Shown here in pieces: positions 33,111-42,262 of a DNA stretch of 57,080 nucleotides. Made by a program: the position numbers and the translations under genes. Origin of the DNA: a bacterium (GTDB lineage: Bacteria > Krumholzibacteriota > Krumholzibacteriia > LZORAL124-64-63); assembly GCA_024229695.1 (NCBI GenBank), contig JAAESD010000145.1, positions 1-57,080 on the forward strand. Reading direction: 5' to 3'. Each line of letters starts with the position of its first letter. The first letter of the stretch is position 1. The notes under the pieces were generated by a model, which was not told the DNA's origin, searched no databases, and was given only the letters and a program-made list of their open reading frames with translations.

Positions 33111-33956
33111 TTATATTTTAGACAGGTATGCGAGCAACAGACGCGATACTTTATCGCGTACTTTCAACCCTGTCTCAACAACATCCTGGTGAGAGAGTTC
33201 CGGTTGACCAACTTCCCTTGCAGGATTGGTCACACAGGAAATACCTGCAACCTTGACTCCAAGTCTTGAAAGTAAAACCGCTTCTGCAGCAGTACTCATA
33301 CCAACTGTATCACAACCAACTCTACGCAGCATTCCAATTTCAGCGCGAGTCTCATAACATGGTCCCCACATGCTGGCATAAACTCCAGTGTGCATTGCAA
33401 CATCGTTTTCTGCACCTGTATTCACCAGTAGTCGAGACAATTCCCTGTCGTAAACAGGTGAAGGTCTCAATGACCTTACTGTCTGACCTTTATCTTTCAA
33501 CAACCCACGCAGCGGGTCTCCAGTGTGCATATCAACATGATCGCGGATTACCATCAGATCTCCAGGCTCATACTGATGATTCAATCCACCTGCGGCATTG
33601 GTCAGAACAACCGAGTTTATACCGGTTCCGGCAAGCACTGCAATTGGCAGCAGCAGTTCATCGTAAGGAAGACCTTCATACGGATGAAGTCTGCCCTGCA
33701 TAACCAGTACTGTTGTGTCACCTGCTTTGCCCGATATCATTCTGCCACTATGCTCAGCAACACTCGTTGAGTGAAAGCCTGGAATATCACCGTAATCGAC
33801 AGCAGTTATATCGGTTAAAGAATCTACAAAGTTGCCAAGTCCACTACCTAAAACCAGGCCGACAGATCCTGTCAGACCATTTTCATCCAACCAGTGGACA
33901 GCAGTGCTGACCCTCTGTTGCCAGAGATCACTTAGTAATTCAACTCTTGAATTCAC
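33111..33956 (-). CDS. punA: Purine nucleoside phosphorylase (PNP-I, trimeric type)
   Basis: 281-aa enzyme splitting purine (deoxy)nucleosides to base and (deoxy)ribose-1-phosphate. Motifs: LVLGSGLGNFVDSL, EHSGRMISGKAG (phosphate), QGRLHPYEG, TNAAGGLN, GPCYETRAEI, VGMSTAAEAVLL and SCVTNPAREVG (the Asn that selects 6-oxopurines in trimeric PNPs). The start is GTG at 33956, four bases overlapping the adenosine deaminase stop (GTGA). Together with the deaminase and kinase genes it forms a purine nucleoside salvage block. Confidence 0.95.
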   Translation of the reverse strand: MNSRVELLSDLWQQRVSTAVHWLDENGLTGSVGLVLGSGLGNFVDSLTDITAVDYGDIPGFHSTSVAEHSGRMISGKAGDTTVLVMQGRLHPYEGLPYDELLLPIAVLAGTGINSVVLTNAAGGLNHQYEPGDLMVIRDHVDMHTGDPLRGLLKDKGQTVRSLRPSPVYDRELSRLLVNTGAENDVAMHTGVYASMWGPCYETRAEIGMLRRVGCDTVGMSTAAEAVLLSRLGVKVAGISCVTNPAREVGQPELSHQDVVETGLKVRDKVSRLLLAYLSKI

Positions 33957-35044
33957 TTCTGCCCTTTCTGGTCATATTCAGTTCGTAACTCATAGAACCT
34001 GTCCAATACTTTGGCAGTCAATGCGCCTTTTTCTTTTTTAGGCAGGAACGAGCTTTTGAATCCATTGAGCAATAGCGTTTCTGTCTCCAATAATGAAAAA
34101 TCAAACGTATCAACTGCAAGCCGGAGTTCTTCCAGAAGCGATGTTCTGGTAAAGAGTGAGTTGTCACTGTTCAATGAAACACGCAAACCCATGTCGAGAT
34201 AATATCTCAAGGGATGGTCGCTGGCGGAGTTGACAACACCTGTCAGTACGTTACTTGAGACACACATCTCCAGTGGAATACGATTGTTGTTTACCCAGTC
34301 CAGCAAATCTGCATCTTCATGTAGTCTGGTTCCATGGCCAATTCTGTTGGCGCCACATCTGTGCAGTGCATCGTGAATGGACTCTGGTCCAAAGCCCTCA
34401 CCAGCATGAATTGTGCAGTTCATATTGTTGTTCATCAGATGATAAAATGCTTTCTGATGTCGCTTGGCAGGATTGTCTCGCTCGGTACCAGCAAGGTCAA
34501 AGGCTACAACACCTTTGCCCTTCCATTTAACAGCAAGCTCTGCTAATTCCAGAGATGATTCAGGATCGATTGTACGCAATCCGGTGATAATAATTCCACA
34601 CTTGATGCCGGTTTGTTTGACTGCTTCCTGGAGTCCTTTTTGTACAGCTTCAACTACAGCATCGAGTCCCAGGTTCAATTCCTGATGACGCAATGGGCAC
34701 AATCTGACTTCCAGATACCAACACGATTGCGCGGCAGCATCCAGCGCAGCTTCTCTGGCAACTCGTTGCAAAACTTCTGCTGTTTGCATCAACGGAACTG
34801 TCACATCAAAGAAACTTGTAAAATGTTCCTGACAGATTTCATCGCAAGGAAAGAAGTGACTGTAAACGTCTTCAGGTGACGATGGCAGATCATAGCCAGC
34901 ATCGCTAGCCAGCTCCATGAACGTCTCCAGCCTCATTGAACCATCAAGGTGGCAGAGCAAATTTGTTTTAGGAAGTGCCTGCAAAAAACTGTCGGGGATA
35001 TCTACACCGCGCAGTTGATCGCTTGGACTAAAGCCTGAGTTCAT
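33953..35044 (-). CDS. add: Adenosine deaminase-family protein with one zinc His missing
   Basis: 363 aa, metal-dependent amidohydrolase barrel converting (deoxy)adenosine to (deoxy)inosine, which PNP then splits. Seen: LLCHLDGSMR (second zinc His, His32), CTIHAGEGFG (His and catalytic Glu), RIGHGTRL, SLNSDNSLF (Asp ligand). The usual HxHLDG motif reads LCHLDG: the first His position is Leu30 (codon CTC; CAC would be one change away). All other residues are kept, so it may be a weakened enzyme, an altered metal site or a sequencing error. The ATG overlaps the kinase stop by 4 bp. AMP-deaminase-like activity is less likely by length. Confidence 0.85.
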   Translation of the reverse strand: MNSGFSPSDQLRGVDIPDSFLQALPKTNLLCHLDGSMRLETFMELASDAGYDLPSSPEDVYSHFFPCDEICQEHFTSFFDVTVPLMQTAEVLQRVAREAALDAAAQSCWYLEVRLCPLRHQELNLGLDAVVEAVQKGLQEAVKQTGIKCGIIITGLRTIDPESSLELAELAVKWKGKGVVAFDLAGTERDNPAKRHQKAFYHLMNNNMNCTIHAGEGFGPESIHDALHRCGANRIGHGTRLHEDADLLDWVNNNRIPLEMCVSSNVLTGVVNSASDHPLRYYLDMGLRVSLNSDNSLFTRTSLLEELRLAVDTFDFSLLETETLLLNGFKSSFLPKKEKGALTAKVLDRFYELRTEYDQKGQK

Positions 35045-35709
35045 CGTTCAGCTCCTGCTTCTACTCTGGCAATTTTGGCATCGTGACATTCCTGTAGAAA
35101 TGCGAACAGTTCCTGTTGAGCATCTTCATCGTCACGCAGATTCACTTTGTCAGCATCAATCACTTTCACAGGACAAATTTCAGAAACTTTTTCAACCCAT
35201 TCTTCATAAGCCTCATGAAGTTTTACAATGAAATCTCTGGGGATTCCATCTTCCACGCCTCTGGCTCGTTCGGCGATTCGCTTCATCGCGATATCGGGGT
35301 CAGCCCTGAGATAGAGAACCTGATCAGGCGGGTTCAAAAATGAAATCATATTATTGAACACTTCACGATAGTTTATGTAATCGCGCTCATCCATACATCC
35401 CATAGAATGCAAAACAGGCGCAAATATTTCTACATCTTCATAAATTGTTCTATCCTGCACAGCACTTAGACCATGCTGGATAATCTCTTTTTGAACTTCA
35501 AAACGCTTGCTCAAAAAATAGATCTGCAGATGAAATGCCCACCTTGGCATGTCCTGGTAATAATCACCAAGGTATGGATTGTTTTCTACAGATTCGTAAT
35601 ACGCAGGCCAGCCAAATTGCTTGCTTACCAGCGTACAAACTGTTGATTTACCAACACCAATGTTCCCTGATATCGATAGATAAAAAGGTATTTTCTTTGG
35701 TTCTTGCAA
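35041..35709 (-). CDS. Deoxynucleoside kinase (dNK/dCK/dGK family)
   Basis: 222-aa cytosolic kinase phosphorylating deoxynucleosides for salvage. P loop GNIGVGKST (15-23), substrate Glu in YYESVENNPYL, the catalytic/substrate stretch AVQDRTIYEDVEIFA (Asp86-Arg87) and the lid RIAERARGVEDGI match the family. Which base is preferred cannot be read; the purine salvage neighbours suggest deoxyadenosine or deoxyguanosine. The start is TTG at 35709 with AGGGG six bases ahead. It overlaps the add start by 4 bp. A short dyad (CCCTGACAGGG) lies in the 25-bp gap to the preceding gene. Confidence 0.9.
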   Translation of the reverse strand: MQEPKKIPFYLSISGNIGVGKSTVCTLVSKQFGWPAYYESVENNPYLGDYYQDMPRWAFHLQIYFLSKRFEVQKEIIQHGLSAVQDRTIYEDVEIFAPVLHSMGCMDERDYINYREVFNNMISFLNPPDQVLYLRADPDIAMKRIAERARGVEDGIPRDFIVKLHEAYEEWVEKVSEICPVKVIDADKVNLRDDEDAQQELFAFLQECHDAKIARVEAGAER

Positions 35710-35734
35710 ACTATTCCCCTGTCAGGGCCTACCT

Positions 35735-36853
35735 CTAGCTCGGCGGCGGAGGTGGTTCCTGGTTTATGTAAATATATTGTTCTGAAGAGATGAACTTCCT
35801 GATTGCACCAGTTTCTTCATCAATGGTGAACAGGTAAGCACCATGGTTTACATCGTCTGCCCCGCTACCTACTCGCCAGTCAACAATTGACAAACGTATG
35901 GGTATTGGACTTATCTCAACACTACCAAAAGACATATCGTGATAGCCATCGGCACTAAACATCTGGAATCTGTTATTCATGCTGTCGGCAACATAGATTC
36001 TTCCATTGCCATCAACTTGTACTGAGGTCGGTCTGTAAAATTCACCTTGTTCGTCACTGGGACCACCAACCCAATCAGTCTCACCACATTCACGCGCATC
36101 ACCCAAAGTGAAGTCCGCTTCAACCTCATCGGCACAAGACGCACTGCCAAACCTGACAGCAGTACCTCTATACAAAGTATCCTCGCCAATTATATCCGTC
36201 ACGTCTGGTGATGGATCAAAACGAACAACCCAGTTTCTGCTTGTATCTGCATCGCATACCAGGAGCATACCGTCAAAATCTACAGCCATTCCAGCCGGAG
36301 TATGAATATTTCTGGCACCAAATTCACCATCGCGACACAAAATACCAAATGGCAACAGGACACCGTCTTCATTCCATGAGTAGCGGTGAACAACACCGGA
36401 ATCGGGATCGGCAATGTAAAGGAACGTAGAAGCAAGTGGATCGATTTCTACACCGGTTACACAAGTAACCAATGCTGTTGCTGATTGGACTTCGGGCAAT
36501 TCAAGAGTCACGAATGGCGACAAATCATTGCTTGTAAAAACCGACATGGAGTTAATTTCACTCTCCCATACAAAAACGTATTGTGAGTTGTCATCACGAC
36601 ACATAGCAGTGGGATTGCTCAATCCTTCGACTCTCCCAATCTCGTCAAATTCAAGAGATCGCTTAACCAGAGACTGGTCAGTTATGGTAAATAATATGTT
36701 ATTTATCATAGCAATATCACTGGAAGATTCTCCGTCAAAAAAGCCAGCCTCATAATAAGCACTTATGGAAAACAGGCCATCAGGTTGAGGAATCGCAATT
36801 TTTTCGCCACACCCAGCCAGTAAAATCAAAAGTAGAAGAAGGTACTTTTTCAT
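35735..36853 (-). CDS. Lipoprotein with NHL/beta-propeller-like repeats
   Basis: 372 aa; lipobox LLAGC with lipid Cys15. The mature part contains propeller-like units, clearest as GVEIDPLASTFLYIADPDSG, AGMAVDFDGMLLVCDAD and PTSVQVDGNGRIYVADSMNNRFQMF, the last being typical NHL. It ends in a proline run (EPPPPPS). Several Cys in 130-260 may form disulfides. The role is unknown, perhaps binding at the cell surface. It overlaps the PorV-like gene by 4 bp and closes the five-gene surface cassette. Confidence 0.8.
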   Translation of the reverse strand: MKKYLLLLLILLAGCGEKIAIPQPDGLFSISAYYEAGFFDGESSSDIAMINNILFTITDQSLVKRSLEFDEIGRVEGLSNPTAMCRDDNSQYVFVWESEINSMSVFTSNDLSPFVTLELPEVQSATALVTCVTGVEIDPLASTFLYIADPDSGVVHRYSWNEDGVLLPFGILCRDGEFGARNIHTPAGMAVDFDGMLLVCDADTSRNWVVRFDPSPDVTDIIGEDTLYRGTAVRFGSASCADEVEADFTLGDARECGETDWVGGPSDEQGEFYRPTSVQVDGNGRIYVADSMNNRFQMFSADGYHDMSFGSVEISPIPIRLSIVDWRVGSGADDVNHGAYLFTIDEETGAIRKFISSEQYIYINQEPPPPPS

Positions 36854-37857
36854 CGTCGTGACCTCCTTCTATCAAGTAGGGGTACAATATCCATTGACAG
36901 TGTGTGAATTGTACCAAAAGCACCCATATCACTGATGGCATAGTCCAACTGCAAATCCAGATTACCACGTTGGAATCCAACTCCAAATCCGGCAGACAAA
37001 CCACCCTCAACTTTATTCGTTTCATAGCCGGACCGCAGTTGCAAAGATCTGCCAAGTGCCAGTTCTCCGCCAAACCTGAAACTCTCAGCACTATCGGCAG
37101 GATGAGAAAAATCTGCTGCAGTCAGAAAACCGACTTCATCAGAAAACATCCAGGTATAGGCAGCTCCAAATGAACCACTGGTTGGAGCAGAAAAACTCTG
37201 GAAGTCACCTGGAGTTGTATAACCATGTCCTATATCAGGTGGCGAACCATTTGGCTTGAGGTCAGGCCCAAAATTGTGAACTGTAAATCCAACCCGCAAA
37301 TCGCCTAAACCAACAAAATAGAGAACACCCAGGTCCATCAATACAGATCTGACCTCATATTCATCCAGATTTTCCTGATACAATTTAAAGGTTGAACCGA
37401 AAGAGAATCTGTCTGTCATTGCTTTAGCAACACTGAACCCCAAGGCATAATGGTTGGCCTTGAAATAATCACCAGTGCCTTCCTGGTGAAATTCGGTTGT
37501 TCTTAAAATATCACCCGACTGCAATACAGATGAACTGATTGCAAATGCAAAATTCTGTTTGCGCCAATGATAAGAGGCGTAATCCAGATCAATGCCCGCT
37601 GCATATTCAGAGTGAGAAATGAAAATATTTTTCCGACCTGGAGTTCTCATCAAACCTGCCGGGTTCCAGAACGGCGTACTGCCATCGGTTGAAACTGCAG
37701 TAAATGCTTTACCCATGCCAATACTTCTGGCCCCAACTGGAATCTTCAGAAACTGTGCGCCGGATGTACCAATATTTTCATCACCATACATTCCAATCAT
37801 GTCGCCAGCATTTAGTGGCAATGTAATTAGAATCAGTAATAATATCCTTTTTACCAT
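36850..37857 (-). CDS. PorV/PorQ-family outer-membrane protein
   Basis: 335 aa; signal peptide about residues 1-17. The mature N terminus GTSGAQFLKIPVGARSIGMGKAFTAVSTDGSTPFWNPAGL is the hallmark of the PorV/UPF0164 group (FadL-like barrels). PorV shuttles cargo in the type IX secretion system of Bacteroidota, but the wider family occurs without T9SS. The remainder is barrel strands ending LQLDYAISDMGAFGTIHTLSM. It overlaps the TonB receptor gene by 7 bp and the next lipoprotein by 4 bp, so it belongs to the same surface cassette. Confidence 0.88.
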   Translation of the reverse strand: MVKRILLLILITLPLNAGDMIGMYGDENIGTSGAQFLKIPVGARSIGMGKAFTAVSTDGSTPFWNPAGLMRTPGRKNIFISHSEYAAGIDLDYASYHWRKQNFAFAISSSVLQSGDILRTTEFHQEGTGDYFKANHYALGFSVAKAMTDRFSFGSTFKLYQENLDEYEVRSVLMDLGVLYFVGLGDLRVGFTVHNFGPDLKPNGSPPDIGHGYTTPGDFQSFSAPTSGSFGAAYTWMFSDEVGFLTAADFSHPADSAESFRFGGELALGRSLQLRSGYETNKVEGGLSAGFGVGFQRGNLDLQLDYAISDMGAFGTIHTLSMDIVPLLDRRRSRR

Positions 37858-40793
37858 GACCAGCTCACCCCCATCAAGATCATCCTGGGATCTTCAATGT
37901 AGCTGGGATTAACAACACTCTTTGCATATTCCGGAGACTCTGTAGTAATCAAAGGAGCACCCTCTCCATTCCAGTCTCCCCACTTCTCTTCCCATTGCGG
38001 ATTGAAGTCGCCAACCTGATACCCGTCACCAGTCCATGAATTTATCCGTCGATAATTTTTGTGGTCCAGCACATTCCTGCCTTCAATATAAAAAGTGACT
38101 TTCTGTCTATCAGGCAGATTCCAGTACTTGTTGAACCTGAGGTTGAGTGTACTCTTGGTTGGGCCAACTTCTGCATTAAAGTCACCATAGATATATTCAC
38201 CGGCAACAGGGTCATCAGGATCTTTGAAAGCACGAGAAGTATATCTTTGTCCAGCTTCAGCACGGAACAGCAAGTTTATGCTCCAGTTTGGAGGCATTGT
38301 CCAATCAAACAGAACAGGTCTGTCTGTTTCAAAGACCGAGAAATCTGCATTGAGTGAAACTTTCCACGGCTTGTCCCAAAGCAATGGCGTTCTTGCCAGA
38401 CCACCTATACTTGCTGTTGGCGAATAAGCTTCATCGTAAACCGCAAGCAGGTATGCTTCATCAGCACTACTATTTGTTCCTGTTGCACGAGACAACTCAA
38501 CTGTTGCACTACCGCTGAGCCACTTGGTTGTACGTTTGATAATACTCAACTCGGCGCCAAGACTGCGAGCACTGTCGCCATTGAAATAGCGAACAGGATT
38601 AATTGTAGTAGTACCGGTATCATTGGGGTCCGGAGTCTCGTCGGCACCAATGTCAACCGGGGCCATTGTTACAGATTTTGCATAACCATAAATATCGCGA
38701 TTAAAAAATGTCAGACCCATGCTCCACAAGCCAGGAAACTCATGTTGCACTCCGGTTTCATATTCAACAGTAACCTTGGGGTCAAGATTTGGGTTACCAA
38801 GCAACTGAATCTCTGTTGCCGATTGAGCTTGCAGCTGTGGATAGACATAAGCATACCGAGGCCACTGTGAGAAGTGTCCGTAATTGAAAAAGAACTTGTC
38901 TTTTTCTGTTACAGGAAAACTCATACCCAGCCTTGGTGAAATTCTGAGTTTCCACTGAGTACCACCCATATTTACAGTGTCGTCATTGAATTGATCAACC
39001 ATATCCTGATATATGAACAGGTATTGATCATGATTTTCCATTACATTTTCTACTTCTCTGCCTGGCGCCCAACCATCAACCCGGAACCCTGCATTCAAGA
39101 TCATCCCACGATAATCAATCGTATCCTGAAAATATGCTGCGCCAACTCTTGGGTGAACGCGGAAAATATCTTCCTTGATTCCTAATTTTCCAGGAGGAGG
39201 TGAACCAAGTGATGATTGTAAATCGACAAGTTGCATTTCCGTAAATGACATCTCAAAACCGGTCTTGAACTTGTTGGTTGAATTTGCAACCCATGAGTAA
39301 GATGACTTGAAGTTCCATGACTCGGAATAGTGATCGTGCCAACGATCTGCTCCACCTAGTGCCTGACCATCTGGCGATGGATAGGCATCAATCAGGCCAT
39401 AGGTCGTAAAATCATCGTTACCAAGAACATTGGCATGCATTCGATTGAAATTTCTGCCTACACTGAATTCGAAAAATGAGTTATCACCACGGACAACTCT
39501 GTAAAACAGCTGGTTCAAAATATTTTCATTTGTGAAGACCATGTAGTTGTCAAGATTGTCCATAAATGGTCTTGGGAAACCTTCACCCGGCAGACGGAAC
39601 CCTTGACTTACTGCAACCTGCCTGCTGGCTGTGAAATTCAGTTTGTGTCTGGTATTGAGATTCCAGGTCCATTTGGCCATGCCGTTCCAGTCATTCTGCT
39701 GGCGAGGCGCAATCCAGTCCTGTGTATAGAGAGGTGATTCAAGTTTCTTTGAACGAGAATAAATTGGCAGATATCCATCGCGAATATCCATCGACCCACT
39801 AAGCAGCAGATAATTTGAACCTGGCAGGTTGATTCCCATAGCTCTCAACAATTTTGCAATTGGATCAGGTCCTGAAGCCGATGCTTTTACAACATCAATA
39901 TTTTGGGGACCAGTGAAGTTATCATAATCATGCCAGTCAGGCTCCAGAGTTTTATCTGCCCTTTCACCAAGTGCCATACTGATTGGCGCACCAGCAACAG
40001 TTGCAATTCCAGCCTGACCAAATCCGAGTCCCCGACCGAGAAAGTAATCTCTTTTGAGGCTCATTTTACCACTGATTTTGTCAGTTCCTTCTTTGGTCGA
40101 TACATTGACAATACCACTGACTGCCTGGCCATGCTCAGCATTGAATCCACCTGTAAGTACTTCAATCTCATTAATAATTGACGGGTCAATTGTATATCCA
40201 TAACCACCACCAGCGAGCGGATCATTGACAGAAATACCATCGATAATAAATTGCGTGTCGTCAGCACGACCACCACGAATATGAATCTCATTATCCTGCA
40301 AGGTTACGCCAGGTTGATGAGCAATCATCTCAACAATATTGTCCAACGGCATAGCATCCATCTGCTCACTTGTGAGCCTGTGCACCGAACCAGTCTGTTC
40401 AACCTCAATCAGCTTGCGTTCTCCCGAAATATAAATTGTATCTATGTAAATTGCTTCAACATCAAGATTGAATTCAATATCGGCAATCTCCCCCGCGGCA
40501 ACCGTTACAATCTGTACACCAGTACCATATGAAATATACGATGCCTTGACTGTATATGTACCTGGCCTGATACCGTTGAGATAGAATTTACCATCCTGCA
40601 TTGCAATAGTACCTATGTTTGTTCCTGATAGAAAAACGTTGGTATATGGCAAAGGATTACCAGTCTCTGAATCGATAACTACGCCTTTTATCATTGCAGG
40701 GGTTTCGGCCTGCATTCCAGTTATCCGTTCTGTGTTGTACTGAGCCAATGCTGGCAATGCAAGCAAAAGCAGAAATAGAATTTTTTTCATCAT
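37851..40793 (-). CDS. TonB-dependent outer-membrane receptor with carboxypeptidase-regulatory N domain
   Basis: 980 aa; signal peptide about 1-17. A CarboxypepD_reg-like domain (about 34-112, IKGVVIDSETGNPLPYTNVFLSGTNIGT) precedes the plug (about 120-240; IRGGRADDTQFIIDGISVNDP, GIVNVSTKEGT) and a 22-strand-type barrel ending in the aromatic VSWSW. No secretin-like N-terminal signalling domain is seen. It should import a large ligand driven by TonB. There is no SusD-like partner; instead a lipoprotein and a sorting-domain protein lie upstream and a PorV-like protein downstream. The ligand cannot be read from sequence. Two adjacent ATGs are possible starts. Confidence 0.93.
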   Translation of the reverse strand: MMKKILFLLLLALPALAQYNTERITGMQAETPAMIKGVVIDSETGNPLPYTNVFLSGTNIGTIAMQDGKFYLNGIRPGTYTVKASYISYGTGVQIVTVAAGEIADIEFNLDVEAIYIDTIYISGERKLIEVEQTGSVHRLTSEQMDAMPLDNIVEMIAHQPGVTLQDNEIHIRGGRADDTQFIIDGISVNDPLAGGGYGYTIDPSIINEIEVLTGGFNAEHGQAVSGIVNVSTKEGTDKISGKMSLKRDYFLGRGLGFGQAGIATVAGAPISMALGERADKTLEPDWHDYDNFTGPQNIDVVKASASGPDPIAKLLRAMGINLPGSNYLLLSGSMDIRDGYLPIYSRSKKLESPLYTQDWIAPRQQNDWNGMAKWTWNLNTRHKLNFTASRQVAVSQGFRLPGEGFPRPFMDNLDNYMVFTNENILNQLFYRVVRGDNSFFEFSVGRNFNRMHANVLGNDDFTTYGLIDAYPSPDGQALGGADRWHDHYSESWNFKSSYSWVANSTNKFKTGFEMSFTEMQLVDLQSSLGSPPPGKLGIKEDIFRVHPRVGAAYFQDTIDYRGMILNAGFRVDGWAPGREVENVMENHDQYLFIYQDMVDQFNDDTVNMGGTQWKLRISPRLGMSFPVTEKDKFFFNYGHFSQWPRYAYVYPQLQAQSATEIQLLGNPNLDPKVTVEYETGVQHEFPGLWSMGLTFFNRDIYGYAKSVTMAPVDIGADETPDPNDTGTTTINPVRYFNGDSARSLGAELSIIKRTTKWLSGSATVELSRATGTNSSADEAYLLAVYDEAYSPTASIGGLARTPLLWDKPWKVSLNADFSVFETDRPVLFDWTMPPNWSINLLFRAEAGQRYTSRAFKDPDDPVAGEYIYGDFNAEVGPTKSTLNLRFNKYWNLPDRQKVTFYIEGRNVLDHKNYRRINSWTGDGYQVGDFNPQWEEKWGDWNGEGAPLITTESPEYAKSVVNPSYIEDPRMILMGVSWSW

Positions 40794-42262
40794 GGCAGTT
40801 CTACTCCTAATTCAGAAGTAAAAACACCACGAATAAAATCGTTTACCTGCTGGAATTCGAAATACTCCAACTGCAATGAGGTTGTTACTGCAGATGCAAC
40901 CGGATCAATATTTGTATGGGGAATTCTGATTGAAACAAACGGTTCATAAGGGGGTCGCCGTGAAGGATCCCAGAACTGATAGTATTCCATTTGATAAAGT
41001 TCCTCTGCACCGTTCATTGCGGCCATGCCAACAGCGCCACTGACATTGTTGGTCGGTACAAGATCAGGTAGAGCAGGATGCAAGCTGAAAGCTGTTTTGT
41101 CCTGAGGAATATAAAATGGGGGCTGAGTTGGAGTCCTGTTTATACCCAGAACATCCTGAACAAGTCCTTGTGGCAATGAAAGTGTTCCACCAATTATGCC
41201 TTTGGAAACAAGCAGTAATCGCCCTGGATCTAATCCATCTTCCGGATGTAGAAAGAGTTCAACTGCTCCACTTGCTAGACTTAAATTTGCTGATGTTGAT
41301 GAACCGCAATACCAGAAAAGTGCTTCAAACTGCTGGAAGGTTTCAGTCAAAATCCAGATTCTATCAGGTAGACCCTCGCCCAAATCATAGAGAGACCAGC
41401 CATCGACACCAAAAATTGAATCCATATGAGCATGATAAGTTGGAACATCAATATTACCCGGGAAATCATCAACTAACAATACCGGCCCAACAGCAGGCAG
41501 GACTTCCCAGTTCCAGTAAAATCTGGTTTCAGCATTGGCTTCATCACCTACTGAAACAGTAATAGTACGTTGCCCGGTATTTTGAATACCGTGCAGCTCA
41601 ATCTCAAACAGTCCTTCTTCCAAACTATCAATCTGTTTCCTCACCGGGCGGATATTGGGGTTTGCCAACGGATCATTGATATCTACCGGGGCCAGGGCAC
41701 TATCTGCAGTATCCAGCCAGAAAACAACTGAGTCATCCATAGTCACATTGCCGTCAAGATCCAGGGCAAAGAACCTGAAGTTTGTTGAACCGTAACTCCA
41801 TTGCAAACTGTCATAGTCAGACTCAAAATTAATTATCGGTGGAAAATTACGAAGAGGAATATGTTGGCGAACTGTATCGCTCAGTGCGCCTCTGTTATCT
41901 CTGCAAACCAATTGAAAATATGCAAATGCTTCGCCATTGAGGTCAGTTGCAAATGTCATTGTTGTATCAGTGTTGAGTGTTGCGACCCATGGCGCCTCCA
42001 CTCCTTCTTCAGTACTGATTGAAACAAAGTACTCTTCAACAAAGCCATCTTCATCAGTGCCACTCCAGTGGAATGTTCGCTGAAAGTAACTGGTAGAGTT
42101 GAGAGAATCAGAAGTTACATAAAAGCTGACAACAGGTGCACTGTTTTCAACACTCGAAGGATCAAATGGGTCGTTGGTACAACCAGCAAATATCCAAAGT
42201 CCAAATACAACAAGCACAGTTATGAATAGTACAATTTTACGGATTTCAAGCAGGTGCTTCAT
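40790..42262 (-). CDS. Large envelope lipoprotein of unknown function
   Basis: 490 aa; signal anchor with lipobox IFAGC (Cys28). The mature part begins APVVSFYVTSDSLNSTSYFQRTFHWSGTDEDGFVEEYFVSI, which looks like immunoglobulin/fibronectin-type domains in tandem (about 40-140 and 140-250). Then an alpha/beta region with LLVDDFPGNIDVPTYHAHMDSIFG ... LFWYCGSSTSANL ... GRLLLVSKGI (about 255-350) suggests a Rossmann or GATase-like fold. I do not recognise the family. It overlaps both neighbours by 4 bp, so it is probably a partner of the TonB receptor. Confidence 0.72.
   Translation of the reverse strand: MKHLLEIRKIVLFITVLVVFGLWIFAGCTNDPFDPSSVENSAPVVSFYVTSDSLNSTSYFQRTFHWSGTDEDGFVEEYFVSISTEEGVEAPWVATLNTDTTMTFATDLNGEAFAYFQLVCRDNRGALSDTVRQHIPLRNFPPIINFESDYDSLQWSYGSTNFRFFALDLDGNVTMDDSVVFWLDTADSALAPVDINDPLANPNIRPVRKQIDSLEEGLFEIELHGIQNTGQRTITVSVGDEANAETRFYWNWEVLPAVGPVLLVDDFPGNIDVPTYHAHMDSIFGVDGWSLYDLGEGLPDRIWILTETFQQFEALFWYCGSSTSANLSLASGAVELFLHPEDGLDPGRLLLVSKGIIGGTLSLPQGLVQDVLGINRTPTQPPFYIPQDKTAFSLHPALPDLVPTNNVSGAVGMAAMNGAEELYQMEYYQFWDPSRRPPYEPFVSIRIPHTNIDPVASAVTTSLQLEYFEFQQVNDFIRGVFTSELGVELP

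Noticed and set aside
41116..41562. Plus-strand 148-codon frame in the 490-aa lipoprotein gene
   Set aside because: Antisense shadow rich in His/Gln/Leu; the minus frame has a lipobox and couples to both neighbours.
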